Positions 45,614-58,149 of a DNA stretch of 64,000 bases are shown in pieces. Below the pieces are notes generated by a model that saw only the letters and a program-made list of their open reading frames with translations, had not been told where the DNA came from and did not search any database. Source of the stretch: Loripinus fragilis (taxonomy: Eukaryota > Mollusca > Bivalvia > Lucinida > Lucinidae); NCBI GenBank assembly GCA_964019695.1, contig OZ026530.1, forward strand, positions 44,935,716-44,999,715, given 5' to 3'. Both the position numbers and the translations under genes were made by a program. How positions within the stretch are numbered: position 1 is the first letter of the stretch; the number at the start of each line of letters is the position of its first letter.

Positions 45614-46329
45614 GTAATGAACAAGTATTGTCCCTGTTTCTACAGTGTCTAGTCTGGATCTAGACTGTTTGCCTTTGCTCAATACAGTTAACCAACTGGC
45701 AGATAAGATTATTTTGACCTAAATACAATATGGAAGATGATTTATGCTCTCAGTTGAAACCAAAAGCTGAAGAAATATGTTGATTTAAAGTAACTTTCTA
45801 TAATTATGACCTGTCATCAATGTAAGCCACTAAAATTCATGACCTGTCATCAAAGACAGCCACTTCAAAATTGACCTATTGACAAAGGCAGCTATTTTAT
45901 CTCTACCTGTCATCTTTGATGGGCTCCAATAACTTTATAAAATCAAACTGTTGCTTCAAATTTGGCAGAAATGTAGCTGAATGATAGTAGTTTTATTGTA
46001 TATAAGTGCAGACAGCAGACTTTGGTGGAGAGACACACAACCTGAACAGATAAACGTTTTTTGTGACTTTTCTCGAGAAACCTCTGAAATGATGATCAAG
46101 TGTGGCTTTATTTGTGAGAGATATAACGTCAGCTTGTTTCTGTAGGATCTCTCAACACTAACAAGTGTACTCACCCACCACAGAGTACTAGAGGGCTTCT
46201 CTAACAATTTTGCCAACCGAAAATTATAACCTACCCTTCATGGGACATAAAATCCCGTATCTGTCATCATTGTTAGTAACCTGTCATCTAAGCAGCCGGT
46301 TGTACGGTGTGATTGTGTAGTTTAATCAA

Positions 46330-49300
46330 ATTAAAAAACATTCTGAAATAGCTGTATTATAACTCTACCACCCTCAACACAGCACAAAAGTGCAGAGCGT
46401 GTAGAAGGATTTGATTATAAATGGTTAGCCTATTCAAAAAAAAAAATGAGTATGTTCTTAATTCAAAATGGTTATTTGAATGGGTTAAAGGAAAATCGAC
46501 CTAGTCTTTCCCCACCCCACTATTTGGAAAAATCAATTCACTAAGATAAAATACAAAGGTTGGAACACTTTGGAGAGAGATAACCAATAAACTTTTTGGT
46601 TTGAAAATTTGATTATCTCTTTGGGAAGAGTCATTCATAAGTCTTCAGATACAGTAAAAGAATAACATAAACTGAAAGACTGAAAGATAAATAGAAAGAT
46701 CAGAACATTTTGGAGGGGGGGGGGGAAAGAATGGGCCGGCCCAGTCTTTCCCCACCCCACAATGTAGCAGACAAATAAAATGTTTGGTTTGAAAACTTGA
46801 TTCTCTCTTTGGAATCGGTCATTCATAAGTGTTAAGATACAGTGAAAGAGTAACATAAACCGAAAGACTAACTGATCAATAGAAAGATCAAAAGATTTTG
46901 GAGGGGGGAAAGAACGGGCCGGCCCAGTCTTTCCCCACCCAACAATGTAGAAGTACCAATAATCTTGTTGGATTGAAAACTTGATTCTCACTTTGGTATA
47001 GGTCTTTTATAAATGTTAAAATAGAGTGAAAAAGTAACATAAACCAAAAGATGAAACGATCAATAGAAGATCGAAAGATTAAGGAGGGGGGAAAGAATGG
47101 GCCGGCCCAGTCATTTTCCACCCTACAATTACGAATAAACTTATTGGTTTGAAAACTTGATTCTATGCTTGGTATTAGTCATGAGAGTTCTGATACAGCA
47201 AAAGAATAACATAATCCAAAAGTCTAGAGGATAAATAGAAAGATCCCAACATTTTGGAGGGGGGAAAGAATGGGCCGGCCCACTTTTTCCCCACCCCACA
47301 ATGTAGAAGTACCAATTAACTTCTTGGTTTAAAAACTTGATCTCTCTTTGGAATAAGTCATTCAAAATTGTTCAGATACAGTCAAAGAGTAACATAAACC
47401 GAAAGACTAAACAATAAATTGAAAGATCCAAGCATTATGGAGGGGGGGGGAGAGAATGGGCCGGCCCAGTCTTTCCCAATCCAACAATGTAGCAGACAAA
47501 TAAAATTTTTGTTTTGAAAACTTGATTCTCTCTTTGGAATCAGTCATTCATAAGTGTTAAGATACAGTGAAAGAGTAACATAAACCGAAAGACTAACTGA
47601 TCAATAGAAAGAGCAAAAGATTTTGGAGGGGGGAAAGAATGGGCCAGCCCAGTCTTTCCCCACCCAACAATGTAGAAGTACCAATAATCTTGCTGGATTG
47701 AAAACTTGATTCTCACTTTGGTAAAGGTCTTTCATAAATGTTAAAATAGAGTGAAAGAGTAACATAAACCGAAAGACTAACTGATCAATAGAAAGATCAA
47801 AAGATTTTGGAGGGGGGAAAGAATGGGCCGGCCCAGTCTTTCCCCACCCAACAATGTAGAAGTACCAATAATCTTGTTGGATTGGAAACTTGATTCTCAC
47901 TTTTGTATAGAGGTCTTTCATAAATGTTAAAATAGAGTGAAAGAGTAACATAAACCGAAAGACGAAACGATCAATAGAAGATCAAAAGATTAAGGAGGGG
48001 GGAAAGAATGGGCCAGCCCAGTCTTTCCCCACCCTACAATTACAAATAAACTTGTTGGTTTGAAAACTTGATTCTCTGCTTGGTATAAGTCAAGAGAGTT
48101 CAGATACAGCAAAAGAATAACATAATCCAAAAGTCTAGAGGATAAATAGAAAGATCCCAACATTTTGGAGGGGGGGGGGAAAGAATGGGCCGGCCCAGTT
48201 TTTCTCCACCACACAATGTAGAAGTACCAATTAACTTGTTGGTTTAAAAACTTGATCTCTCTTTGGAATCGGTCATTCAAAATTGTTCAGATCCAGTCAA
48301 AGAGTAACATAAACCGAAAGACTAAACAATAAATTGAAAGATCCAAGCATTATGGAGTGGGGGAGAATGGGCCGGCCCAGTCTTTCCCAACCAATAATGT
48401 AGCAGACAAATAAAATATTTTGTTTGAAAACTTGATTCTCTCTTTGGAATCGGTCATTCATAAGTGTTAAGATACAGTGAAAGAGTAACATAAACCGAAA
48501 GACTAACTGATGAATAGAAAGAGCAAAAGATTTTGGAGGGGGGAAAGAATGGGCCGGCCCAGTCTTTCCCAACCCAACAATGTAGAAGTACCAATAATCT
48601 TGTTGGATTGAAAACTTGATTCTCACTTTGGTATAGGTCTTTCATAAATGTTAAAATAGAGTGAAAGAGTAACATAAACTGAAAAACTAACTGATCAATA
48701 GAAAGATCAAAAGATTTTGGAGGGGGGAAAGAATGGACAGGCCCAGTCTTTCCCCAACCTATAATTACAAATAAACTTGTTGGTTTGAAAACTTGATACT
48801 CTGCTTGGTAGAAGTCAAATGAGTTCTGATACAGCAAAAGAATTACTTAATCCAAAAGTCTAGACGATAAATAGAAAGATCCCAACATTTTGGAGGGGGG
48901 AAAGAATGGGCCGGCCCATTTTTTACCCACCCCACAATGTAGAAGCACCTATTAACCTGTTGGTTTAAAAACTTGATCTCTCTTTGGAATAGGTCATTCA
49001 AAATTGTTCAGATATAGTCAAAGAGTAACATAAACCGAAAGACTAAACAATAAATTGAAAGATCCAAGCATTATGGAGGGGGGAGGGGAGAATGGGCCGG
49101 CCCAGTCTTTCCCAACCCAACAATGTAGCAGACAAATAAAATGTTTGGTTTGAAAACTTGATTCTCTCTTTGGAATCGGTCATTCATAAGTGTTAAGATA
49201 CAGTGAAAGAGTTACATAAACCGAAAGACTAACTGATCAATAGAAAGAGCAAAAGATTTTGGAGGGGGGAAAGAATGGGCCAGCCCAGTCTTTCCCCACC

Positions 49301-51900
49301 CAACAATGTAGAAGTACCAATAATCTTGCTGGATTGAAAACTTGATTCTCACTTTGGTATAGGTCTTTCATAAATGTTAAAATAGAGTGAAAGAGTAACA
49401 TAAACCGAAAGACTAACTGATCAATAGAAAGATCAAAAGATTTTGGAGGGGGGAAAGAATGGGCCGGCCCAGTTTTTCCCCACCCCACAATGTAGAAGTA
49501 CCAATTAACTTGTTGGTTTAAAAACTTGATCTCTCTTTGGAATAGGTCATTCAAAATTGTTCAGATACAATCAAAGAGTAACATAAAACGAAAGACTAAA
49601 CAATAAATTGAAAGATCCAAGCATCATGGAGGGGGGGAGAATGGGCCGGACCAGTCTTTCCCCGCCCAACAAAGTAGAAGTACCAAAAAACTTGAAAGAT
49701 AGAAAACTTAATTCTCACTTTGGAATAGGTCATTCAAAATTGTTCAGATACATTCAAAGAGTTGCATATCAAAAAGACTGAAAAGATAAATAGAAAGATA
49801 GGAAGATTTTGGAGGGGGGGGGGAAGATACGGCCGGCCCAGTCTTTCCCCACCGACAATGTAGAAGTACCAATATACTTGTTGTTTGAAAAACTAGAATC
49901 TCTCTTTTAAACAGGTCATACATTAGTGTTAAGATGCAATGAAAGAGCAGCATAATTTAAAAGACTGAAAGATAAATATATAGATCAATACATTTTGGAG
50001 GAGTGAAAGAATGGGCCGGCCCAGTCTTTCTCCACCAAACAATGTAGAAGTAGCAATTATCTTGTTGGATTGAAAACTTGATTCTCGCTTTGGAATAGGT
50101 CTTTCATAAATGTTAAGATACAGTGGAAGAGTAACTTAAACCGAAAGACTAAAGAATCAATAGAAAGATCGAAAGATTAGAAGGGGGGGGGGAAAGAATT
50201 CCCCACCCTACAATTATGAATAAACTTGTTGGTTTGAAAACTTGATTCTCTCATTGGAATAGATCATTCATAAGTGAAGATACAGCGAAAGAGTAGTATA
50301 ATCCAAAAGACTGAAAGATAAAAAGAAAGATCGAAACATTTTATAGGGGGGGGGGGGAAGAATGGGCCACCTAGGCTTGTCTGACCCCCCATTGTAGAAA
50401 TACCAATAAACTAGTATGTTTGAAAACTTGTTTGTTTGATTTGCTTCTATACGTCCCATCATCAATTGTTCAGGGGGGGGGGAGAGAATGGGCCACCCAG
50501 GCTTTCCCGACCCCACATTGTAGAAGTACCAATAAACTTGTATGTTTGAAAACTTGTTTGTTTGATTTGATTCTCTACGTCCCATCAACAATATTTCAGT
50601 TATATAGGGACAAGTTTTCCTGGGTTGAACCAGTACTAAGCTAGGATAAATGTGTCTTGCTCAAGGACCACAATGCAGTGACACCGGCAAGGCTCGAACC
50701 CCAGGCCCTTCTGTTGAAAACTTGATTCTCTCTTTGTATTTGGTCATTCAAAAGTGTTAAGTTAAAGAGAAAGAGAAGTATAATCCAAAAGACTGAAATA
50801 TAAATAGAATGGTCAGAACATTTGGGGGTGGGGGGAATCGGTTGACCCAGTCTTTCCCCACCCCACAATGTAGAAGTACCAATAAATCTGTTGGTTTGAA
50901 AACTTGATACTCTCTTTGGAACAGGTCATTCATAAGTGTAAAATAAATGCACACATTCCAAACCAAGAATTTATGATTATGACTATTGAGAAGGAACATG
51001 CAGTTAGCTAAATGCTTTCTTAACGTGAATTCTCCTTAGGACAAGACAATAATGAGTGTTCAGATACAGTGCAAGAGTAGGTTAAATAAATAGAAAGGTT
51101 AGAAAATAATAGAGGGGGGAAAGAATGGGCCGGCCCAGTCTTTCCCCACCCCCTATTTAGAAGAATTATTTGGCTGAATGCATGTAACTTGAATTTTTCC
51201 TTGAGATATGTCAATCATGAGTGTTCAGATTTAATGTAAGAGTAGTTTAAACCAAGGACTGACAGATAAATTGAAAGGTTAGAACCCAATGGAGGGGGGG
51301 GGGGAAAGAATGGGCCGGCCCAGTCTTTCCCCACCCCACTATTGAGAAGGAACACGCAGTTAGCTAAATGCTTTCTTAACTTGAATTTCTCCTTAGGACA
51401 AGACAATCATGAGTGTTCAGATACAGTGCAAGAGTAGGTTAAACCTAAAGACTGAGATATAAATAGAAAGGTTAGAAAATAATAGAGGGGGGGAAAGAAT
51501 GGGCCGGCCCAGTCTTTCCCCACCCCACTATTGAGAAGGAACATGCAGCTAGCTAAATGCTTTCTTAACGTGAATTTCTCCTTAGAACAAGACAATCATG
51601 AGTGTTAAGATACAGTGCAAGAGTAGGTTAAACCTTAAGACTGAGAGATAAATAGAAAGGTTAGAAAATAATAGAGGGGGGCCGGCCCAGTCTTTCCCCA
51701 CCCCCTATTTAGAAGAATCATTTGGCTGAATGCTTGTAACTTGAATTTCTCCTTGAGATATGTCAATCATGAGTGTTCAGATTCAGTGTAAGAGTAGTTT
51801 AAACCAAGGACTGACAGATAAATTGAAAGGTTAGAACCCAATGGAGGAGGTGGGGAAAGAATGGGCCGGCCCATTCTTTCCCCGGGGAAAAAACTGACTG
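46330..51900 (-). repeat. ~182-bp tandem array, about 28 units
   Basis: The inverted counterpart of the array in 28400-31560. Each unit holds an A/T-rich ~145-bp segment with phrases such as 'aaaacttgattctctctttgg' and a G/C palindrome (GGGGGGAAAGAATGGGCCGG then CCCAGTCTTTCCCC). Unit types change from the left to the right end, with the right-end types matching the left end of the small element. Confidence 0.85.
50600..50712 (-). repeat. SINE fragment
   Basis: On the minus strand: CCTGGGGTTCGAGCC (B-box-like), then a phrase running GGTGTCACTG and CCTTGAGCAAGACACATT. The 'CTTGAGCAAGACAC' core is widespread in animal SINE tails, as I recall. It interrupts the regular spacing of the tandem array. 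Confidence 0.5.
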
Positions 51901-52571
51901 GGGGGAAATTCCGGCCTGTTACACCGGGCTGATTATCTATTAGGATATTCGATCAAATCAAATATTTTTTTATACTCTTTGGGATCTTTGTAGATGACAA
52001 TATGAAAAAAATGGGACCAAAAAAGTTTATCTAGTAAACTTTTTAAATAAACTTGACATCGTCAATACCTCAATAGAAAAACAAATGACGATTTTGGTCC
52101 CGGGTTGGTCCCAGGTTGACTATCTCTTAGAATACTCGACCAATTCAAATATGTTTTTGATTTTTTTTAATACTCTTTGGGATCTTTGTAGATAACAAAA
52201 TAAAAAAAAGGTTTTATCAAATAGGTTTCTCTAGTGAAAATTTTGATTATGCTTGACATCGTCAATACCGCAATAGAAAAATTAATGGTGATTTTGGTCC
52301 CAGGCTGATTATTTCTTAGAATACTCGATCAATTCAATTTTTTATTTATTTTTATACTCTTGGGATCTTGGTAGATAACAAATGAAAAAAGTTGGAATCA
52401 AAAAGGTTTCTCTAGTGAAATATTTTAATATACTTGACATCGTCATCATCGCAAAAACTGGTCATGGGTCTAAAATGATTGACAGGGTCCGGTATTTTGG
52501 CTGTTAAACAAAGTTAACCAAGGGTCATAAAGAATCTTTTTAACCATTTTTAAGAAGACCCTATAATGAAC

Positions 52572-53815
52572 ATATGTTCCAATTTTCATGCTTATATTTG
52601 CCACAGGAACTAGTCACAAACCCTTAGAATAGAAAAAGTAGACCTATAATTACTTTTACAGAGAAGGACTGTAACGGTTGCTGTGGGGGTACCCTATATG
52701 ACTAATCAAAACAGTCGTAAAACTCAACTTATATGAGCAACTTATAGTGCACTGGCTTCAAGAGAAACAAGTCTGTCTAACGATACTAACCTTTTGTTCT
52801 TTCGTTGAGTAAGTCTCATGAAATAATCAAGAACAGCCTTCTTTAAACTCGTTCGTTTGCACTTTCCTCTGGAGATGGTAAACACACAGTTCAATCGTTC
52901 TTTTCTGACTTTCATCAAAGAGATGCCGATTCAAAGTGATAAGTCCTGGTTTTCAAAAGTTTTTTTCTATGCAGTCACCAAGTTCTTGAGAATTTTTTCC
53001 AAATGAAAGTGAAACGGCGACTTTATAAAGAAATTACGCCAACCTTTTTCTATCCGACCTCCATGTTTTTTGGAAATCCCATTCACTATAGTCCTGTGAC
53101 GTCATCGACATGGTATGATTTTGCGATTTTATATCAAGGGAAGTAATGCAATCTAGTGAGTGTAATGATTTAAACTAGAGCACTCCAAAAATACACCACG
53201 TCAATATGGGGATTTTCCCAACGGATTTTGCCTTTTCCATGTGACGTCTTTGTAACCTTGGCTTAGCATTAACCAATCAGTGATCGCGAAATGTTCAGAG
53301 CTGAACGTTTGCAAACATGGAGTGCAGGTAGAAAAGGTCGGCGTAGTTTCTTTAAAAAAGTCGCTGATTGGCTTTCATTTGGAATAAATTCTCAAGATTT
53401 TGTCGACCGCATGTAGAAAAAAGTTATTGAAAACCAGGACTTACCACATTTAGAGGCATCTCATCGTTCGAAATCAGGAAAAAGCGATTGAACTGTGTTT
53501 TTAACAGAGGAAAGTGCAAACGAACGAGTTTCAAGCAGACGCTAAAATCCGAGCTGTTCTTAATTATTTCATGGGACTTATTCAACATGGGAACAAACGG
53601 TTGGTATCGTTAGACAGACTAGTTTCTCTTGAACCCGAGGCACTTTAGTTTTTCTTAAAAAGTTGAGTTTCGGGCTGTTTTGATGAGTCAAGTAGGGTAC
53701 CCTAACAACTTGCGTTGCAGTCCTTGTCTATGTTTACAGATACTATGCACACGCCTACTTTTTCATAAAAAAGGTTTTTGACAAGTTCCTGTGATATTTG
53801 CATGTTAAATATAAT
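52572..53815. mobile_element. long inverted-repeat (foldback) element, copy 2
   Basis: Counterpart of 9974-11213, with the CRE at 53097-53104 kept. The arms have small indels relative to copy 1. Superfamily unknown. Confidence 0.75.
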
Positions 53816-56270
53816 TTTTATGCTTGCAAACTTTGGCCCGGCTTTTATTCCTTCCCCTTAATTTGCAGTTGTATATATATATGTATTCAAATAGCAAGAG
53901 TTAGTTCACGTCATTTGCTTTTCACCTTGACAAAGTTGAAAGTTGACTCGCTTTGTAAGTAGGCTATTTTATATTGTTTACCTTTTGTTCAATGTGAACG
54001 GTGATAGTACTAAAACTATGCTGTTCTTGATTGGAATGGACGCTTGTCTTCGCACGTTGAAATAAATCCAGTATCGCAAAAAGTAAGTGACTATGATCAG
54101 GTATTTTCCCAATCACATAGGCTTACAGGCTAGCACTGAATTCAGGGCGATATGATGGATTTTTATTTTATGTTATCATATGACGCCCTGATTTTCCGGC
54201 TCCCTAACTGAGTCCCAATGTTCGCATGGATGCAAACCGCTCCAAATTTGGTCTTAAACCATAATTCCAATTGTTTTTTTTTATCTCTAAAGCCTTATTG
54301 CTCCTGTGAAATAAATGTGTTTTCTGACTATAACTGCTAAATTTTGACACTTACTGGTCGCTCTTTATTAATTAGAACTGTAAAATCAAATCATTTGCTT
54401 GTTTATTTACCTTTTCAATCCGGTTCCCACGTGTTAATTACTCTAGGTATGTCTATTAGCGGAAGTGAATATATTATACAATAGAATATAATAATTGCAT
54501 TTGGCATACCAGCCATTAGAGACTTGGGAAAGACTTGATAGTTCAAGCTTTGTATTAACATCTTAATGACAGAAAATCAGGATTGAAGTAAGCTCATTGT
54601 TCATGCGAATTGAAATAGTCAGTATATGTGAATGGCTATGGTTTTCAGAATCATGTCGTACTGCAGCTTATTCACATTTACATAAATAGCACATGCTAGG
54701 GCTTCATGTCACTGATGAGCGCCTAGAGCATTTTTTTGTTTGTTTTCCTACCCTGCTTAGCATGTAGATGAACTAGTGGGGAGGGGTTCTCTATCAAATT
54801 GATAGGAACAACCTTACCGTGGTACTAACGCATTGGCACGTTGGTAATGTAATAATCTGTTAAACAGTGTATGACTGTAGATCTCTTCCCCCATATTCTG
54901 GCCAATGTTGTTGACACTCAGAAGGATCACCTTTTGTTGCATACACCAATGTTGAACAAAACACCAAGGTCATCCTCTTACAGAATGTTTGTAAGACTTT
55001 ATAGACTGCTGCTTATATATAGTATATATGTATCAGTGACAAAAACCAACATGCCCTGCCTTTAGTGCCTGTTTGAATACTGATTCCATCAGATTCTTTA
55101 AGGTGTCAGGAAAAGCTATTATGCTCTGTAGTATATGACATTACCATTAAAGTTATGAGATGTTTTTCTCTATATTTTAGCCTCAAGGGGGGGGGGGGGG
55201 GCAAAAAAAGCTCCTTAATGCACGTAGCTCTTGTTGCTGCGGCAGCCCTCCGTTTGTCGTGATTAAACAACAGTTCAAGGTGCATCAAAGGACTAGTAAG
55301 AATTGACATCTCAATTATAGTTTGTTTTGTGGGAACATACTAGACTGCCCAGTCCTTAAAACAATTTTTCATCCATGTGCCATATCATATACTTGTAGCT
55401 AGTCTTACTCTGATGGCTCTGTTTTGACCAGTATTTCAAACAATTTTTCATCAATGTGTCATATCATATACTTGTAGCTAGTCTTGCTCTGAACATACTA
55501 TTTCAATGCACGAAATTTGCCAGAATATGGGGGAAGAGATCTACAGTCATACCACTGTTTAACATCATTGAGAATAAGGCAACACATAATATGACAAACT
55601 AGCCACATTCAGCCTAATGTATGCACAGACTAATCTGGATCTGCGTTGCTAGCATAATGTTTAACGTCATGACTTGAACCGTTTTCAATATCCATACAAT
55701 TACCAGTTCAATGATATCACTGAGACTGTAAGGGTGACTTGCTGACAAGCTGACTTATTTAGCATTAGCTATGATTGCAGGCTTTCAAACCCCAAGCAGA
55801 ATGAATATGAACAGACCTAAATGAATATAAAAATTCGATTGCAAACTGTATGTTATGTATTTGTATTAACATGTCCATTATGCACATTGCACATGTCTAA
55901 CTTGTAACGTTTACCTTTTTTAGATTTATGAAGAACATTTGGGCACAGCTTTGCCAATACGCTGCTGAATTTGATGGTGTTGCCATTCGTATAGACTAAA
56001 GATTTGAACACCCCTTGGGATTGGCCATATCAAAAGGTTGTTAAAGTTATACTCATGCAGCTTGGTTGAGCAGACATGATTTTATTCAATTAAATACAAA
56101 TACTTGATAGAGAGCATCTATCTTGAGGACACATGGGCTGGTTCATGCAGCAGTAAACGATGAACTTAATCATTTAATCCGTCAAGTACTATATTTTGTT
56201 TCCTCCAGGGTAGAACCTGAAGCTGTATGCTTGTTAATCTTTAAGTAAATGTATCACTTAACCAATTGAT

Positions 56271-57545
56271 ATGTCTGGCCATTTATCTGCTCATACATTG
56301 GAGAAGCCATATACGTGTGGCCATTGTGGTGACTGTTTCACTCTGTTAGCTCTTTTGAAGAAACATATGCTTGTTCATACAGAAGAGAAGACATATAACT
56401 ATGAATCTTGCTTTAAAGAACATACGCTTGTCCATACAGAAGAGGAAACATATAACTATGAATCTTGCTTTAAAGAGGATACGCCTGTCCATACAGAAGA
56501 GAAGACATATAACTATGAATCTTGCTTCAAAGAGGATACGCCTGTCCATACAGCAGAGAAGACATATAACTATGAATCTTGCTTTAAAGAACATACGCTT
56601 GTCCATACAGAAGAGAAAACATATAACTATGAATCTTGCTTTAAAGAGGATACGCCTGTCCATACAGGAGATAGACAATACAAATGTGACACGTGTGGAA
56701 AGTGTTTCAATAAATCATATAACTTGAAGACGCATACACGTATTCATACAGGAGAAAGGCCATATAGCTGTGACATTTGTGGTAAATGTTTTACTTTGTT
56801 ATCTAACTTGAAGGACCATGAACGGATTCACTCAGGAGAAAAGCCCTATAGCTGTGACTTTTGTGGTAAACGTTTTACTCAGTTATCTAACTTGAAGTCT
56901 CATGAGCGGTTTCACTCAGGAGAAAAGCCATATAACTGTGACATTTGTGGTATATGTTTTATAACGTCATCAGACTTGAAGAAACATAAACGGATTCACT
57001 TGGAGACACATAAACGTATTCATACAGGAGAAGACCGATATAGCTGTGACATTTGTGGTAAATGTTTTACTCACTTATCTAACTTGAAGGCACATGAACA
57101 GATTCACTCAGGAGAAAAACGAAATAGCTGTGACATTTGTGGTAAATGTTTTACTCAGTTATCTACCTTGAAGGCTCATGAACGGATTCACTCAGGAGAA
57201 AAGCCATTTAGCTGTGACATTTGTGGTAAATATTACAGTCATCACTCTACATTGAAGAGACACAAGCGTATTCATTCAGGAGAAAAGCCATTTAGTTGTG
57301 ACATTTGTGGCAATTGTTTTAATCACCTAACTACATTGATGACACACAAGCGTATTCATTCAGGGGATAGGCCACATAAATGTGATATTTGTGGTAAACG
57401 TTTTACTCAGCCATCTACATTGAAGCGACATGCGGTTATCCATACAGGAGCAAAACCTTATAGTTGTGCCACTTGTGGTAAAGGTTTTACTAGACCATCT
57501 TCATTGAAGACACACGTGCTTATTCATACAGGTGAAGGCACATGA
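56271..57545 (+). CDS. C2H2 zinc-finger protein, copy 3 (424 aa)
   Basis: Likely a DNA-binding nuclear protein and the longest paralogue of the cluster. An N-terminal C2H2 finger (residues about 16-38) is followed by five collapsed 19-residue units (42-136), then ten regular fingers with TGEKP/SGEKP-type linkers, ending Gly-Glu-Gly-Thr. All ten have both Cys and both His. Between the fourth and fifth lies a partial finger, 'LETHKRIH', shared with the broken copy 2 but absent from copy 1. No effector domain is visible. The ATG stands in the same context as in copy 1 (AATTGATATG), after a splice acceptor ending at 56218. The variable residues of the fingers differ among copies, so target preferences may differ. 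That is inference. Confidence 0.87.
   Translation: MSGHLSAHTLEKPYTCGHCGDCFTLLALLKKHMLVHTEEKTYNYESCFKEHTLVHTEEETYNYESCFKEDTPVHTEEKTYNYESCFKEDTPVHTAEKTYNYESCFKEHTLVHTEEKTYNYESCFKEDTPVHTGDRQYKCDTCGKCFNKSYNLKTHTRIHTGERPYSCDICGKCFTLLSNLKDHERIHSGEKPYSCDFCGKRFTQLSNLKSHERFHSGEKPYNCDICGICFITSSDLKKHKRIHLETHKRIHTGEDRYSCDICGKCFTHLSNLKAHEQIHSGEKRNSCDICGKCFTQLSTLKAHERIHSGEKPFSCDICGKYYSHHSTLKRHKRIHSGEKPFSCDICGNCFNHLTTLMTHKRIHSGDRPHKCDICGKRFTQPSTLKRHAVIHTGAKPYSCATCGKGFTRPSSLKTHVLIHTGEGT
56394..56678 (+). repeat. 57-bp collapsed-finger minisatellite, 5 copies
   Basis: Five in-frame 19-codon units, more homogeneous than in the other paralogues (all YNYESCFKE). Two have His and three Asp at the position of the first zinc-binding His. 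Confidence 0.87.
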
Positions 57546-58149
57546 GCTTCTTCACTGGTTAAACAGCCATAGAACTCTAACATTTCTGGTTAATAATTTA
57601 CTTAATAAGTTGAATTGATGACTGCCTCCACTACTTGAGGAAATGGAAGGTATATATCTGTGCCGCCTGTGGTTAAGATTTAAAGACACTTTTGGATCGA
57701 AAGTACTAGGTGAATAAGCCCTATAACAGTGAAAATTGAGTTAAAGGTTTCAAATGCCTTTTGTGTCGCCTGAGAAGCAAGGATGACACATAGTGATCAT
57801 GACTCTGGCGTCGTCGTTCGGGGCGTCGTCATCATCGTCCGCAGCATCACACTTTTGGTTTATGATCAATAACTCTTGAAGGGATGCATCAATTTCATTT
57901 AAACTTTATAGATGAGACAAGCAACATTCAATACAGGTCAAGTTAAAAAAAGAGGTTAATCCGCAAAACTTTGATTGAGTTATGGCCCTTTTTACTTAGA
58001 TTTCGGCTAAATTTTCAATTTGTGGTTTCCAATCAATAACTTTTGAAGGAATTCAACAATTTCTTTCAAATTTTACAGAAAGGTAAAACATCATAAAATA
58101 CAGGATAAGTTCGAGTTTGGAGGTCATTCGCAAGTTTTTGACTGAGTGT

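Larger units (their letters stand above)
43168..46309. mobile_element. foldback element with ~690-bp inverted arms, nested
   Basis: The left arm starts CACCGTATAACCGGCTGC (43168) and the right arm ends as the complement (46309). The arms run to about 43860 and from about 45630. An interrupted copy of 'tcattgtg' flanks both sides (TCATTGTCG and TGATTGTGT). The empty sequence is at 31600-31615 in the small Ginger-like element, in reverse orientation. The arms carry mirrored 86-codon frames of no recognised function. The 9-bp duplication would suit MULE or Foldback families. Confidence 0.8.
42960..51923. mobile_element. Ginger-like TIR element with tandem array and nested foldback (9.0 kb)
   Basis: Begins TGTAACGGTCAG and ends GGCCTGTTACA. 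Flanked by CAGG (42956-42959, one mutation) and CCGG (51924-51927). The empty target CCGG is at 9343-9346. Relative to the 3.4-kb relative it is inverted: the arrangement here is the left palindromic end (42960-43160), a nested foldback (43168-46309), then about 28 tandem units of ~182 bp to the right end. No transposase or integrase is visible, so movement would need a helper elsewhere. Confidence 0.85.
41238..54515 (+). repeat. segmental duplication block X, copy 2 (interrupted)
   Basis: Same order as 8098-11940. The 95-bp repeats are at 41960-42345. The 185-bp repeats are at 42400-42955 and continue at 51928-52450, and the long inverted repeat follows. The insertion at 42960-51923 accounts for the difference in length. 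At 54515-54527 the block joins Y3 directly; the corresponding place in the first copy has ~2.4 kb of extra sequence. Confidence 0.85.
54527..58140 (+). repeat. segmental duplication block Y, copy 3
   Basis: Lacks the first ~1.7 kb of Y1 and Y2 and part of the 3' repeat (it ends about 58140), but includes the complete zinc-finger gene and its upstream 1.7 kb. The upstream part holds a 64-68-codon frame (54871; also 3950 and 15788) that is similar in all three copies. Recent duplication alone can explain that similarity. Confidence 0.85.
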
